A stretch of 64,000 bases of DNA from Gammaproteobacteria bacterium (lineage in GTDB: Bacteria > Pseudomonadota > Gammaproteobacteria > SZUA-140): assembly GCA_015491865.1 (NCBI GenBank), contig WFVD01000018.1, positions 82,516 through 146,515 on the forward strand. Reading direction: 5' to 3'. Within the stretch, counting starts at the first letter, position 1. Every line of letters begins with the position of its first letter. Below, piece after piece: positions 29,143 through 40,450 of this stretch. Both the position numbers and the translations under genes were made by a program. The notes below the pieces were generated by a model, which worked only from the letters and a program-made list of their open reading frames with translations, was not told the origin of the DNA and did no database searches.

Positions 29143-30174
29143 TTGGGAATCACACTGGCGCAACTGGCATCCCGGCTGGGATGTGAATTCGATGGCGACG
29201 CCACCTGTCAGATATCAGGTGTCGCAACATTGCAGGATGCGACCGAGGGCGAACTGAGTTTCCTGGCGAGCTCAAAATACCGCCCAGACCTGGCTACTAC
29301 CGCGGCATCGGTGGTGATCGTTGCAGCGCAGGATCGGGACGCATGTCCTGTTAATACGTTGATCGCAAAAGATCCCTATCTGACCTACGCGCGTGCTGCG
29401 CAGCTACTTTACCCCGATGATAGCCTCGTGGGTGGTATTCACCCCACGGCACTGGTGGATGAGCGTGCTCAGGTGGATCCCTCGGCGTGGGTCGATGCCC
29501 ACTGTGTGATTGGCCCGGGTGTTGCGGTAGCTGCCAATGTACAGATTGCGGCTGGCTGTGTGCTCGATCGTGATGTGACAGTTGGGCGAGATAGCCGCCT
29601 GATGGCCAACGTGACCATTCATGGCCACGCCTCACTTGGAGAGCGTTGTATTATCCAGTCGGGGGCGGTGATCGGTAGCGACGGCTTTGGTTATGCCAAT
29701 GACCAGGGGCGATGGGTCAGGATTCCACAGGTAGGCGGTGTGGAGTTGGGTGATGATGTAGAGGTGGGTGCCAGCACGACTATAGATCGCGGTGCATTGA
29801 GTGCAACGGTGATCGAAAACGGGGTAAAGCTGGATAACCAGATCCAGATCGCTCACAATGTGCATATTGGAGAGCACACCGCGATAGCAGGCTGTAGTGG
29901 CGTTGCGGGTAGCACACGTATCGGTAGCCACTGTGCGATTGGCGGGCATGTCGGTATCGTTGGCCATTTAACGATAGCAGATGGTGTACAGATCAGTGCC
30001 AAGACATTTGTTAGTCAGTCGATTCATGAGGCTGGTTTTTATTCGTCAGGAGCGCCGCTTGAGCCTAATGCTCACTGGCGTAGGAATTTTGTACGAATGA
30101 AACAGCTAGATGAGATGGCGCGGCGTATCAAAGCGCTTGAGAAAATGGTCCACGAATTATCTAATGATGACTGA
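29143..30174 (+). CDS. lpxD: UDP-3-O-(3-hydroxyacyl)glucosamine N-acyltransferase
   Basis: LpxD adds the second hydroxyacyl chain in lipid A synthesis. The N-terminal uridine-binding domain (ITLAQLASRLGCEF) is followed by a left-handed hexapeptide beta-helix (repeats such as IGPGVAVAANVQIAAG), the catalytic His region QIAHNVHIGEHTAIAG, and a C-terminal helix. The 343 residues fit. The start is TTG at 29143, which aligns with the family N-terminus; no nearby ATG fits. Confidence 0.96.
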   Translation: MGITLAQLASRLGCEFDGDATCQISGVATLQDATEGELSFLASSKYRPDLATTAASVVIVAAQDRDACPVNTLIAKDPYLTYARAAQLLYPDDSLVGGIHPTALVDERAQVDPSAWVDAHCVIGPGVAVAANVQIAAGCVLDRDVTVGRDSRLMANVTIHGHASLGERCIIQSGAVIGSDGFGYANDQGRWVRIPQVGGVELGDDVEVGASTTIDRGALSATVIENGVKLDNQIQIAHNVHIGEHTAIAGCSGVAGSTRIGSHCAIGGHVGIVGHLTIADGVQISAKTFVSQSIHEAGFYSSGAPLEPNAHWRRNFVRMKQLDEMARRIKALEKMVHELSNDD

Positions 30175-30198
30175 TGGTAAAAAGGTAGAGTAGAAGAG

Positions 30199-30675
30199 AT
30201 GACGCAGGAGAGAACAGGGCAGGTTGAGGTTGGTTCGATGGATATTCATCAGATCATGCAGCACCTGCCACATCGCTACCCATTTTTGCTGGTCGATAGA
30301 GTGACTGAATGTCTGCCTGGCGAGACCCTTACAGCACTTAAGAATGTCACCATTAACGAACCCTTTTTTCCGGGTCACTTCCCCGTTAAGCCAGTGATGC
30401 CGGGGGTTCTGTTACTTGAGGCGCTGGCCCAGGCAACGGCTATCCTGACTGCGAAGAGTATGAGTGACCAGCCGACTGGTGATACGCTCTATTATCTGGT
30501 GGGGATCGATAATGCCCGCTTTAAAAAACCGGTAGCGCCGGGTGATCAGTTAATATTAAAAACTGAACTGCTGCGTAATAAACGCAGTATCTGGAAATTT
30601 GATGCCAAAGCGTTTGTCGAGGGAAATGTCGTGGCGAGTGCTGAAATCACCTGCTCTGTACAGCCCGTATCATAA
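30199..30675 (+). CDS. fabZ: 3-hydroxyacyl-ACP dehydratase FabZ
   Basis: FabZ dehydrates 3-hydroxyacyl-ACP in fatty-acid elongation and competes with LpxA/LpxD for hydroxymyristoyl-ACP. It has a hot-dog fold with the catalytic His in [20 protein letters not shown] and the Glu in the same helix. [18 protein letters not shown] starts the core. Length 158 includes a slightly extended N-terminus. Its place between lpxD and lpxA is the classical order. Confidence 0.97.
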   Translation: MTQERTGQVEVGSMDIHQIMQHLPHRYPFLLVDRVTECLPGETLTALKNVTINEPFFPGHFPVKPVMPGVLLLEALAQATAILTAKSMSDQPTGDTLYYLVGIDNARFKKPVAPGDQLILKTELLRNKRSIWKFDAKAFVEGNVVASAEITCSVQPVS

Positions 30676-30695
30676 AGCCGTATGTCATAAATAAT

Positions 30696-31466
30696 ATGAT
30701 TCATAGCACTGCCATTATAGACCCTGCCGCGCGCATTGCAGATGATGTGGCGATTGGTCCTTTTTCACTTATCGGGCCTGATGTTGAGATTGGTCACGGC
30801 ACTGTTATCGGTTCTCATGTTGTCGTGAAAGGGCCGACGACGATTGGAAGGGACAACCAGATTTTCCAGTTTGCCTCTATCGGCGAAGATCCCCAGGATA
30901 AAAAATATCAGGGCGAAGCAACTCGCCTTGAGATCGGTGACAACAATGTGATTCGAGAAGGCTGTACCCTCAACCGTGGAACGGCACAGGACCTTGGTGT
31001 TACTGCTATCGGAAACGATAACCTGATTATGGCCTACGTGCATGTTGCACATGACTGTATTATAAAAAATAACACGATCCTGGCTAATAATGTTGCGCTG
31101 GCGGGTCATGTGACTGTGGACGATTACGCGATTCTGGGGGGGTATACACTGGTGCATCAGTTTTGTGTGATTGGATCGCACGCCTTCACCGCGATGGGCA
31201 GCGTGCTCCCCAAAGATGTTCCCCCCTTTGTACTGGTCTCCGGCCATATGGCAAAACCGTTTGGCCTTAATGTCGAAGGGTTAAAGCGACGTGGTTTTAA
31301 CACTGAAACTATTCGTGATTTGCGCCGTGCCTATAAGCTCATCTACAAAAGCGGGATGACCATCGAGCAGGCGTCGCAGCAGATGCGTGCACTGAACCCC
31401 GATTCTGACGACATTATCCTGCTGGCTGACTTTATTGAAAAGTCACAGCGCGGCATTGTGCGTTAG
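30696..31466 (+). CDS. lpxA: UDP-N-acetylglucosamine acyltransferase
   Basis: LpxA begins lipid A synthesis by placing a hydroxyacyl chain on UDP-GlcNAc. Hexapeptide repeats run from IHSTAIIDPAARIADDVAIG. The catalytic His125-type region is MAYVHVAHDCIIKNN. A C-terminal helical domain follows (GFNTETIRDLRRAYKLIYKS). Length 256 is normal. It lies 20 bases after fabZ and 22 before lpxB. Confidence 0.97.
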   Translation: MIHSTAIIDPAARIADDVAIGPFSLIGPDVEIGHGTVIGSHVVVKGPTTIGRDNQIFQFASIGEDPQDKKYQGEATRLEIGDNNVIREGCTLNRGTAQDLGVTAIGNDNLIMAYVHVAHDCIIKNNTILANNVALAGHVTVDDYAILGGYTLVHQFCVIGSHAFTAMGSVLPKDVPPFVLVSGHMAKPFGLNVEGLKRRGFNTETIRDLRRAYKLIYKSGMTIEQASQQMRALNPDSDDIILLADFIEKSQRGIVR

Positions 31467-31488
31467 ACGGCCCTGAGAGAACAGAACC

Positions 31489-32649
31489 GTGCGTATAGGG
31501 ATTGTTGCAGGGGAGGCCTCTGGCGACCTGCTGGGTGCGGGGTTGATGCAGGCGATCAAACGGCGTCTGCCTGAGGCCCGCTTTGAAGGGATTGCCGGGC
31601 CGAAAATGATCGAACAGGGGTGTGATGCGCTCTACCCGTCTGAAAAGCTTGCTGTGATGGGGTTGATCGGTATCGGGCAGTATATGGAATTACGCTCAAT
31701 CCGTGCCGGGCTCGCACGTAAGTTGATCAATGATCCGCCCGATCTTTTTATTGGCATCGATGCACCCGATTTCAACATAGGGCTGGAGACACGCCTGCGT
31801 AAGCGCAATATTCCCACAGTGCATTACGTTAGCCCGTCGGTGTGGGCGTGGCGCCAGTACCGTCTGCCAAAGATTGCACGTGCGATTGATCTGATGGTGA
31901 CGCTTTTCCCGTTTGAAGCAGAATTTTATGAAGAGCATAACGTGCCGGTTCGATTTGTCGGTCACCCGCTGGCTGATATGATTCCGCTGCAGTCTGATAG
32001 TCAGGCGGCACGTGCCGCGCTAGGGTTGCCTCTGGATAAGCAGATTATTGCGCTGCTGCCGGGAAGTCGCATGGGTGAGGTGTCGCGCCTCTCCGACTAT
32101 TTTGTCCAGGCTGCGGCGTGCTCTCTTGAGCAGCGTCCCGGGCTGCATTTTGTTGCCCCTTTTGCTAACCGTGAAACGCGCGCACTATTTGAACAGGCGT
32201 TGCAGGCCAGTGCGCCACATCTACCGATAACGGTGATTGATGGCCAGTCACGCGAAGCGATGGCAGCAGCCGACGTTGTGCTGCTGGCGAGTGGTACAGC
32301 AACGCTTGAAGGGATGTTGTTGAAAAAGCCGATGGTGGTGGCTTACCGCCTGAAACCTTTTTCCTACTGGCTGGCGATGCAGTTATTGAAGGTCGATAAT
32401 TATTCACTGCCTAACTTGCTACTTGGAAAACGTCTCATTCCTGAAATTATTCAAGATGAGGTGACACCGGAGCGCCTGAGTCAGGCTGTGCTGGCCTACC
32501 TGGATGATCCCCGGAAGGTAGCTGATTTGCAGCAACAATTCACTGAAGTGCATCATGCCCTCAGACAGAACGCCAGCAAGAAAGCGGCTGATGCGGTGTT
32601 ATCTGTGGTTGAACGGGCACGCTATCAGGGTAACAGTACGGCTAAATAA
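31489..32649 (+). CDS. lpxB: Lipid-A-disaccharide synthase
   Basis: LpxB (GT19) joins lipid X and UDP-diacylglucosamine to form the lipid A disaccharide. IGIVAGEASGDLLGAGLM at the start and HYVSPSVWAWRQYRLPKI are signature motifs; LLPGSRMGEVSRL and ASGTATLEGMLLKKPMVVAY form the nucleotide-sugar site. Length is 386. The start is GTG at 31489, where the conserved RIGIVAGE sequence begins at once. It ends the operon here: rnhB and dnaE, which follow in E. coli, are absent and a convergent uspA gene comes next. Confidence 0.96.
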   Translation: MRIGIVAGEASGDLLGAGLMQAIKRRLPEARFEGIAGPKMIEQGCDALYPSEKLAVMGLIGIGQYMELRSIRAGLARKLINDPPDLFIGIDAPDFNIGLETRLRKRNIPTVHYVSPSVWAWRQYRLPKIARAIDLMVTLFPFEAEFYEEHNVPVRFVGHPLADMIPLQSDSQAARAALGLPLDKQIIALLPGSRMGEVSRLSDYFVQAAACSLEQRPGLHFVAPFANRETRALFEQALQASAPHLPITVIDGQSREAMAAADVVLLASGTATLEGMLLKKPMVVAYRLKPFSYWLAMQLLKVDNYSLPNLLLGKRLIPEIIQDEVTPERLSQAVLAYLDDPRKVADLQQQFTEVHHALRQNASKKAADAVLSVVERARYQGNSTAK

Positions 32650-32661
32650 GGACTGAGCGCC

Positions 32662-32678
32662 CATTTCAGGATGAAATG
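32662..32678. other. Small inverted repeat between lpxB and uspA
   Basis: CATTTCA-GGA-TGAAATG is a perfect 7-base repeat with a 3-base loop between the converging genes lpxB and uspA. There is no T-run, so it is at best a weak terminator. Confidence 0.3.
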
Positions 32679-32692
32679 TGTTGTGATCCCGT

Positions 32693-33148
32693 TTACGACT
32701 CAAGCCTGACCGCAAGTACATCACACGCTGCATGGTTGATGACGCTGCTGGCAGTAGAACCGAGTAACCGCTGCAACCCGCGTCGGCCATGTGCACCCAT
32801 AATAATCAAATCAGCACTCTGCTCGTTTGCCGCTGTCACGATCTCATGGCTGGCTGGGCCGTAGGGCACCACTCTGGTAGCCTCATCCACCCCCACCTCT
32901 TTGGCAAATGCGAGCAAGGAGCTCTCACCCTGTTTCATTAATTGCTCTTCAACCAGTAGCCAGTCTGGCGAGGGGATGAGTTCATCACCAAAGGCGAGTG
33001 GTGAGAGGTATTCCACAGCGTGCAGCAGTGTTATTTCAGCGCTGTTTTTTCCTGCGATATCAAGCGCACGAGCAGCAACATGTTTTGATGAAGTTGAGAA
33101 ATCGATCGCAACCACGATCTTCTTGTAAGGGGGTATGTCAGTTGTCAT
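32693..33148 (-). CDS. Universal stress protein, UspA family
   Basis: This is a small cytoplasmic alpha/beta nucleotide-binding stress protein. The core begins KIVVAIDFSTSSKHVAARAL and contains GAHGRRGLQRLLGSTASSVI, an ATP-loop-like motif whose spacing between the second and third Gly is 8 rather than the common 9. I chose ATG at 33148 (GGGAG upstream), giving 151 residues, over an ATG at 33205. The trigger cannot be told from sequence. It is convergent with lpxB and divergent from the CarS-like gene. Confidence 0.85.
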   Translation of the reverse strand: MTTDIPPYKKIVVAIDFSTSSKHVAARALDIAGKNSAEITLLHAVEYLSPLAFGDELIPSPDWLLVEEQLMKQGESSLLAFAKEVGVDEATRVVPYGPASHEIVTAANEQSADLIIMGAHGRRGLQRLLGSTASSVINHAACDVLAVRLES

Positions 33149-33215
33149 GATAAGCTTACTCCCATCGTTGTCATTGCAAGTCGAAATTACCTGAGACCTA
33201 TGCACGATTCATATT

Positions 33216-33695
33216 ATGATGTTTGCACAAGCCCTGCTACTTTTATTTGTCGCTAATGGCGCCCCGATTGTGGCACGCCTGTTATTGGCTGGACGACTGG
33301 CCTGGCCGGTTGATCACGCCTGTCTGTTCCTTGATGGACGGCCGTTACTGGGTCACAGTAAAACATGGCGTGGCATCTTCTCTTCACTGCTACTGACCTC
33401 GTTGTTTGCACTACTGCTAGCGCTTCCCTGGCAGCTTGGGCTGTTGTTTGCGTTCTATGCAATGTGTGGCGATCTCCTCTCCAGCTTTATCAAGCGCCGT
33501 TCTGGTATCGAGCCCAGTGGCAGGGCGCTGGGGCTGGATCAGGTTCCAGAAGCGCTGTTACCGCTGTTGTTACTACAGTCACCGCTGGCGCTGGCGTGGC
33601 ACGAAATTATTTTGTTGGTGGTTCTCTTTGTAGTGCTTGGCCAGCTATTTTCTCGCCTGCTTTATCGGTTGCATATCCGTAACCGTCCCTATTAA
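33216..33695 (+). CDS. CDP-archaeol synthase-like (CarS/CdsA-type) membrane protein
   Basis: This 159-residue integral membrane protein resembles the CarS family, known in archaea for making CDP-archaeol from CTP and a glycerol-ether lipid. The characteristic features are NGAPIVAR near the start, DGRPLLGHSKTWRG (40-53), and GDLLSSFIKRRSG followed by ALGLDQVPEALLPL (85-117), which parallels the CdsA SxxKR-KD-PGHGG-DRxD signature. About four to five hydrophobic helices are predicted. Bacterial members are of unknown function. A true cdsA is present at 22.9 kb, so this is not the main CDP-diacylglycerol synthase. It is probably monocistronic, with a terminator downstream. Confidence 0.75.
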   Translation: MMFAQALLLLFVANGAPIVARLLLAGRLAWPVDHACLFLDGRPLLGHSKTWRGIFSSLLLTSLFALLLALPWQLGLLFAFYAMCGDLLSSFIKRRSGIEPSGRALGLDQVPEALLPLLLLQSPLALAWHEIILLVVLFVVLGQLFSRLLYRLHIRNRPY

Positions 33696-33710
33696 ATATT
33701 CTGTTGTGGT

Positions 33711-33747
33711 TGGCGGGGGCGCCGTCTGCAACGGCAGCCAGTTTTTT
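33711..33747 (+). terminator. Rho-independent terminator after the CarS-like gene
   Basis: The stem GCCGT-CTGCA-ACGGC (33721-33735) is extended by TGGC (33711-33714) and GCCA (33737-33740) with an internal bulge. It is followed by GTTTTTT. Confidence 0.65.
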
Positions 33748-33827
33748 AAAATGTTCGATAAATTAGATACTGGCTGGTATATTTGTTTTTCGGCAACTTT
33801 GTGACCGAGAGGGGGGGAGGTTTGTTG

Positions 33828-34427
33828 ATGTATACCAGGGCCATTTGCACCGTGTTCCTGTTATTGAGTGGCGCTGCTAATACGGTTGCTGCCGCTGATA
33901 ACCGGGATTACTTCGCTCTTCACTACAGCGCTATCACCTACGAAGATACAAGCCTGGGGGAGTCTCTGGAGTTTAAGCCTACAGCACTTGTTGCGCGCAT
34001 GGGGTCGTTTATTAACCGATACCTGGCGATAGAAGCGCGTTTGGGGTTCGGTTTTTCAGACGATGCAATCACGACTAGTGGCAACAGTACCCTGCTCGGC
34101 GCTTATAGTGGAAATATTGGATATGACATCAAGAATCTTTTTGCTGTTTATGCCGTTGGCAATCTTTCTGTTACCGATCGATTGGATCTGTATGGCCTGC
34201 TTGGCTATTCGAGTGTTGATGCCGATATCTCATTTGGCCTTACGACGGCAAAATATGGTGTTTCCAGTTTGAGCGGCAACGATACTGAAAATGGTCTCTC
34301 TTACGGCTTCGGAGCAGCGATAGAGATAATGAAAAACAGATCGCTGAACATTGAGTATATGAGCTATCTTGATAAGGATCAGTTTACGCTAGGGGGCGTT
34401 AACCTGGGGGTTCTATTTAATTATTAA
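33828..34427 (+). CDS. Outer-membrane beta-barrel protein, OmpA/opacity-like, function unknown
   Basis: The chosen ATG at 33828 lies seven bases after GGGGAGG and gives 199 residues with a signal peptide ending near VAAA. The mature part alternates aromatic and small residues in strands (YFALHYSAITYED, YLAIEARLGFGFSD, LDLYGLLGYSSVDA, SYGFGAAIEI). It ends LGGVNLGVLFNY, a C-terminal aromatic as expected for a barrel handled by BamA. The fold suggests an eight-stranded barrel of the OMP_b-brl type. No specific function can be assigned. Confidence 0.7.
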   Translation: MYTRAICTVFLLLSGAANTVAAADNRDYFALHYSAITYEDTSLGESLEFKPTALVARMGSFINRYLAIEARLGFGFSDDAITTSGNSTLLGAYSGNIGYDIKNLFAVYAVGNLSVTDRLDLYGLLGYSSVDADISFGLTTAKYGVSSLSGNDTENGLSYGFGAAIEIMKNRSLNIEYMSYLDKDQFTLGGVNLGVLFNY

Positions 34428-34451
34428 GAGAGCCTGGTCTGGCTCTTATGC

Positions 34452-35678
34452 TCATCCGCCCTGGTTGCTATTTTGCTGTTCAGCACGACGACGGGCACGC
34501 TGCCGCCGGCGCCAGTGTAGACTAAAGCGATACAGTAGCGCATCAATCCACCCCCAGTACCACTCAAGACAGCGCCGGTGCCAGGGGCGCTCGCACCACG
34601 CCTTAAGCGCTATCTCCTCGCACGCTTTGAAATCGTCATTGAAAAGCTGTTTAACCGACCTGGCAAACGCTTCATCATCAATTTCCTGGTTGGCCTCGAG
34701 ATTCCACACCAGGTTCCAGCGGTCAAAGTTACTCGAGCCGATGGTGCTCCACTGGTCACATAGCATGATCTTGCTGTGGGTGAAGCGGGGTTGATACTCA
34801 AAGATACGTACCCCGCTGAGCAGCAACTTGTAGTAAAAGCGGCGGCCCGCGTGGCGAATTGCCGGATGGTCGGTATGTTCTCCCGGTAGCAGCAGGCGGA
34901 CATCAATACCGCGTTGGGCAGCCTTGCGTAGTGCTCGCTGCATCCGCCATGAGGGGACAAAATAGGCAGTCGCAATCCATATACGGTGTTCAGCCGCATG
35001 CAGATGGCGATTAACTGAACGTCGGATCTCCTGGCTGGTAGTTGCCTGTGAACGGGTGACGCGCCCCAGCTGGCCGAGGGTTCCTCCGCTATCTGAGCTC
35101 TGATCCTGATAGGGCAGTGGAGAGGAGGGCAGCACCGGCATACTGCCCTGCACTGGCCAGCTCTCAATAAACAGGCTACGCCAGTCATCAACACAGGGCC
35201 CTTTGATCTCAATAACAGTTTCACGCCAATAATGTGCTGGATTTTCAGTCGGGGAGAAGTCATCAGTAATGCCAACACCACCAGCAAAAGCAAGTTTTCC
35301 ATCTACTAATAGTAGTTTGCGGTGATCACGGAAGAAATTGTTAAACCAGTGACCGTAGCGAATGGGGTTATAAAAGGCGAGATGAATGTTTTTATGGTTG
35401 AGTCGCTCACGGTCCTTTTTATTCAAGCCACTCGCCCCGTAGCCATCGAGAATAATATAGATAGAAACACCCCGTTGTGCCGCGCGCTGCAGGGCGTCGA
35501 TAAAGCGGTCGGCCACCACCCCTGAGCTCATCAGGTACATATTAAGAGCGATGTAGGTGTTGGCGCGATCGATAGCGTTTAACATCACCGGGAAGAACTG
35601 ATCACCGTTGAGCAGCAGACGAAACTGATTCCCCTCTCGCCATGGGAATCTAAAATCAGTGAGACTGGTTGTCGCCAT
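34452..35678 (-). CDS. clsB: Cardiolipin synthase ClsB-type phospholipase D protein
   Basis: This PLD-superfamily enzyme probably condenses phosphatidylglycerol (or phosphatidylglycerol with glycerol) into cardiolipin. Two HKD motifs are complete: His119-Lys121-Asp126 in DHRKLLLVDGKLAFAGG and His301-Lys303-Asp308 in HSKIMLCDQWSTIGSSN. At 408 residues without N-terminal membrane helices it matches ClsB (YbhO) rather than ClsA. The C-terminus is very basic (HWRRRQRARRRAEQQ), suiting a peripheral membrane protein. It is monocistronic. Another PLD-type activity cannot be excluded. Confidence 0.82.
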   Translation of the reverse strand: MATTSLTDFRFPWREGNQFRLLLNGDQFFPVMLNAIDRANTYIALNMYLMSSGVVADRFIDALQRAAQRGVSIYIILDGYGASGLNKKDRERLNHKNIHLAFYNPIRYGHWFNNFFRDHRKLLLVDGKLAFAGGVGITDDFSPTENPAHYWRETVIEIKGPCVDDWRSLFIESWPVQGSMPVLPSSPLPYQDQSSDSGGTLGQLGRVTRSQATTSQEIRRSVNRHLHAAEHRIWIATAYFVPSWRMQRALRKAAQRGIDVRLLLPGEHTDHPAIRHAGRRFYYKLLLSGVRIFEYQPRFTHSKIMLCDQWSTIGSSNFDRWNLVWNLEANQEIDDEAFARSVKQLFNDDFKACEEIALKAWCERPWHRRCLEWYWGWIDALLYRFSLHWRRRQRARRRAEQQNSNQGG

Positions 35679-35808
35679 AAGATTGATTATAAGTGCTGTC
35701 GGCAGTCGTTCAAGGGGTGACTGTCAAGATCGGTAGCGGGTTTGTGTTGTGATGCCAGCAGCATCTGTTCCCCCCTCCCCCTTAATGATGTTGAACCGTT
35801 GTTCGCTA

Positions 35809-37515
35809 TCACTTATTGCGATTAGCTTTTTTAGCTACAAATTTCTGCCACAGCCACCCCTGGGCGCGCTCTTCGCCGGTGTGGATGTAGTGGAATACCT
35901 CATCATTATTTAACACCCACTCCATCTGAGAGCGGATGTCGTGCTGTCCGCACAGTAGCAACTGGTCATCCTGTGCAAGCGGGGTTGTTTCATCGGGGAG
36001 CAGGATTTCACTATCTTTACGCTTAAGTAACAGCGGGAAAATGGGCAGGCTCTTTTCGCGATAACGGGGGTGAACATAGAGCGCTTTGATAGAGGGCTGG
36101 CTGCCGCTGGCGAGCGCACGGTTGAAGGCTGGCGCATCTTTATCGTTAATAATTACCGTCCATATTTGAGGTGCCACATCATCGGCAATGGCGCTCACGC
36201 GTTTGATTAACGCCTCGGCCCATGCATTATTTTCCTTGATTGCCAGGCGCAGAAATTCAGCCAGTAATGGGGTGGTGATCAGGGCAAAGATCTTGTGTGC
36301 AATCACGCTGCCGCGCTGCATCGTCAGGTTAGCCCTGGCTGCCTGAAAGATTGCGGCGTTGGCGCGGCTATTTTTGCGCGCCACAATAAAAAGGCTGGGG
36401 TTGAGTTCACGGGCGGTCATCACAATCGAGAGGTTGTTGCTGTCGTCGTCGGTGCCCGCCACAATCCCTACCGCCTCCCCAATATTGGCTTCCAGCAGGG
36501 TGCTCGCCTCGGTACCGCGCCCGACTACTGTACCTTGTGGCGCTTCGGTCATTTCAGGTTTCTCTTCGATGATCGTCGCTGAGACACCTTCGGCCCGGAG
36601 TTTCTCGTGAACCGCTTTACCGAAGCGCCCATAGCCGCAGAGTATCCAGGTGCCGTGTGGCGGATAGAGTGGTTTGCATAACGGCTCATTTGGAACACCA
36701 GTCATCCATTCGAAAAGAACAAACATTGATGGCGAGTGAAGTGCCAGTGCGAGTCGGCCAGCGAAGGTTGCAAAAGGGTTGATGATCTCGTCGGTACCAA
36801 AGGAGGCGATGTTGAGCTCTGCATCTTCGGTTTCGGCACGGGCGATCACTTTTAACGACGGGTTGAGCAGCTTGCTGCTTAGCGCTACCTTGAGGTTAAT
36901 GGGATCCCGATCGGTCAGGGCGACGCAGCCGATGCAGTTTTTATGTTTGATGCCGCCCAGAATGAGGATCTCTGGGAGTGACACATCGGCGCACAGACCG
37001 GGCACCGGAATAGGGTAGTCCTCCAGCTCAAGTGCGTTTAGCCGCTCCTGGTTGGATTCGATTACCACTGAGCGAATGCCCGCTTCGCTGAGGGCGCGAA
37101 TCAGCAGGCTGCTGGTCTCGCCGTAGCCGCAGATAAGATAGAAAGGGGTAGAGAGACGAGAGATGGAGCGGCGAAATCTATTTTGCCGATGCAGGGTACG
37201 AAAGGCGGGGTCCTGCACAATTGCCAGCATAGAACCGATTGCGAAGAGCCAGGCGACAACCGAACTATAGATGGTGACGGTGGCCCACATACGCTGACCA
37301 TCAGTAAAGGGGTAGGGGATTTCACCAAAGCCGATCGTTGACCCCATAAAGCTGACAAAATAGAAGGCGTGAAAGAAATCCATATCCCACGGCTGACCCT
37401 GATCATCCATACCGGGAATCAGAACAAACCCCAGCATCGAGATGGAGTAGACACAGATCAGAACGATCAGTGGCGCGCGCAGCCGCCGCAGGAGAAGAAA
37501 GGCGATATTCTGCAT
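35809..37515 (-). CDS. Two-RCK potassium channel protein (ion channel plus tandem TrkA-N)
   Basis: This 568-residue channel protein has two membrane helices (about 13-34 and 75-100) around a pore loop, then two nucleotide-binding RCK domains. The selectivity filter is TIGFGE (60-65), a variant of TVGYGD. The first Rossmann motif GYGETSS (129-135) lacks the third Gly; the second, GYGRFGKA (293-300), is canonical. A TrkA-C-like segment ends the chain. It probably conducts K+ across the inner membrane under nucleotide control. The small membrane protein immediately upstream (21 bases) is likely co-transcribed. Confidence 0.82.
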   Translation of the reverse strand: MQNIAFLLLRRLRAPLIVLICVYSISMLGFVLIPGMDDQGQPWDMDFFHAFYFVSFMGSTIGFGEIPYPFTDGQRMWATVTIYSSVVAWLFAIGSMLAIVQDPAFRTLHRQNRFRRSISRLSTPFYLICGYGETSSLLIRALSEAGIRSVVIESNQERLNALELEDYPIPVPGLCADVSLPEILILGGIKHKNCIGCVALTDRDPINLKVALSSKLLNPSLKVIARAETEDAELNIASFGTDEIINPFATFAGRLALALHSPSMFVLFEWMTGVPNEPLCKPLYPPHGTWILCGYGRFGKAVHEKLRAEGVSATIIEEKPEMTEAPQGTVVGRGTEASTLLEANIGEAVGIVAGTDDDSNNLSIVMTARELNPSLFIVARKNSRANAAIFQAARANLTMQRGSVIAHKIFALITTPLLAEFLRLAIKENNAWAEALIKRVSAIADDVAPQIWTVIINDKDAPAFNRALASGSQPSIKALYVHPRYREKSLPIFPLLLKRKDSEILLPDETTPLAQDDQLLLCGQHDIRSQMEWVLNNDEVFHYIHTGEERAQGWLWQKFVAKKANRNK

Positions 37516-37536
37516 GGTCGTTACACGCTGCTGTAT

Positions 37537-37920
37537 TTAAGAGCGCACTGTCATTGTCTCGGCCACAAGCAGCAGCACGGAGGTGATATTGGCGAGCAGC
37601 GCACCACCTGAGAGCGATACGATGACCGCCATCACTGCAGGAGTCATACCGGTACCGGTAATATGCTCAGCAAAGGCCCAGACAACAGCGGCGAGGATAA
37701 GCTGGAGATCGGCCACCAGGCTGGTTGCCAGCAGTAGCGCGCCAAGGTGCGTCCGGTCGCCAAATTTTAAAATCGTGGCAATGAGGCTAACGACGATGGC
37801 AGCAAACAACTCATAAACACTGTGGTGGTGCGGTACATCGATATCACCAAGGAAAAAGCCAAAATTTAATGTCAGCGCTAACAGGATAAAAAAAGCGAAA
37901 ACGACCTTTTCAAGATTCAT
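37537..37920 (-). CDS. Small four-helix membrane protein, probably linked to the K+ channel
   Basis: The 127 residues form four hydrophobic helices (about 6-25, 37-52, 61-86, 93-120) with a DIDVPHHHSVYELFA loop holding three histidines. I do not recognise a characterised family; it resembles small conserved proteobacterial membrane proteins of the DUF6394 kind, with low certainty. It is the first gene of a two-gene unit with the RCK channel, so a role as channel partner is plausible. The 234 bases upstream to icd hold only divergent promoter space. Confidence 0.65.
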   Translation of the reverse strand: MNLEKVVFAFFILLALTLNFGFFLGDIDVPHHHSVYELFAAIVVSLIATILKFGDRTHLGALLLATSLVADLQLILAAVVWAFAEHITGTGMTPAVMAVIVSLSGGALLANITSVLLLVAETMTVRS

Positions 37921-38109
37921 GCACAGACTCCAGCGAATAAAGTTTTATGAAAGATATACTCGAATAGTAGCGTGTTTGTAAGGGTATCACTAATTTACCC
38001 TGATGAATGGGGTGAATAGATGGGGCTGCCTGGTAGTGTATACAGATAAATAGCCGGTGTAGGGGGGGCTGATAGCTGGCGCGCTGATTTCATATCGGTT
38101 TTGAGTTAA

Positions 38110-40380
<2,271 letters not shown>

Positions 40381-40450
40381 ACCCAGCGGTATACCGGGGG
40401 ACTCGAGACTGTCTGCCGTCAAGTTTCAATGTCTGTCGACAAGGAGAGAT

